Below, one piece after another: positions 63,710 through 64,000 of a DNA stretch of 64,000 nt. The notes under the pieces were generated by a model, which saw nothing but the letters and a program-made list of their open reading frames with translations, made no database searches and was not told where the DNA came from. Position 1 is the stretch's first letter. Each line of letters opens with the position of its first letter. The stretch is from Acorus gramineus (Eukaryota; Streptophyta; Magnoliopsida; Acorales; Acoraceae). Where the stretch lies: assembly GCA_030737835.1 (NCBI GenBank), contig JAUJYN010000012.1, positions 12,014,729-12,078,728 on the forward strand. The letters run 5' to 3'. A program made the position numbers and the translations under genes.

Positions 63710-64000
63710 AGTGAATACGATATAAATAATGTTTTTTTTTTAAAAAAAAAATGATTCCACATTTAGACTTTTTGATTTACAAGAAATAAAAAATGATTTG
63801 GTATGTGAATCATTTTATACTGATAATATACATTGAGTGGAATAACCTAATTCTAATGAGATTTGAAATACCAATAACATCACCTAATTCCACTGTCCTA
63901 AAATTCCAATACCATGTTCCATAACCTTATTTAGATGACTAATCAGATTTATAAATTTATAAATGAGGTTTTAAAATGGGCTATTAATGGCCCAAACAAC
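63710..64000. other. Intergenic, no feature recognised
   Basis: AT-rich tail of the window. Nothing supported beyond a possible repeat start near 63900 (TCCACTGTCC, ATTCCAATACC). Confidence 0.4.

Overview
This is nuclear DNA from a flowering plant. Four intron-rich genes with plant-specific architecture (NF-YA transcription factor, ceramide glucosyltransferase, plastid ferredoxin-sulfite reductase, calcium-dependent protein kinase) sit in a strongly AT-rich background full of short non-autonomous DNA transposons. Splice sites are GT-AG throughout, and several first exons are markedly GC-richer than the surrounding DNA. I cannot name the species. I found no rRNA, convincing tRNA or CRISPR array, and nothing prokaryotic.

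Layout. 1-5.7 kb: an NF-YA gene on the minus strand (320 aa in five coding exons, plus a 5' leader intron), with a miR169-type target site in its 3' region and a small upstream ORF in its leader. 5.7-15.0 kb: intergenic, with several foldback or MITE-like repeats and a G-box-rich island at 8.8-9.0 kb. 15.0-28.4 kb: a ceramide glucosyltransferase gene on the plus strand (517 aa, 14 exons). Its introns carry a deleted hAT element with a perfect 8-bp target duplication, a second MITE with a perfect 8-bp duplication, and other repeats. 28.5-31.2 kb: intergenic and promoter DNA, ending in a ~490-bp inverted-repeat element just upstream of the next gene. 31.4-36.7 kb: ferredoxin-sulfite reductase on the plus strand (691 aa, 8 exons). 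36.7-46.1 kb: repeat-rich intergenic DNA, including a Mutator-like foldback element with a 9-bp duplication. 46.1-51.9 kb: a group III-like CDPK on the plus strand (533 aa, 8 exons). 51.9-64.0 kb: gene-free DNA with a second G-box island, two copies of one foldback family 0.7 kb apart, an (AT)22 microsatellite and a ~1-kb TAGGG-ended element with an 8-bp duplication.

The four genes do not form a pathway or cluster. They cover transcription (NF-Y trimer), sphingolipid glycosylation (ER/Golgi), sulfur assimilation (plastid) and calcium signalling (membrane-associated kinase). All four reading frames join cleanly across their predicted splice sites with no visible disabling change. The less ordinary content lies in the non-coding DNA: recurring inverted-repeat families with traceable insertion sites, promoter-proximal and intronic insertions, two CACGTG clusters far from any gene, and short leader ORFs. 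I did not find a clear new multi-gene system.
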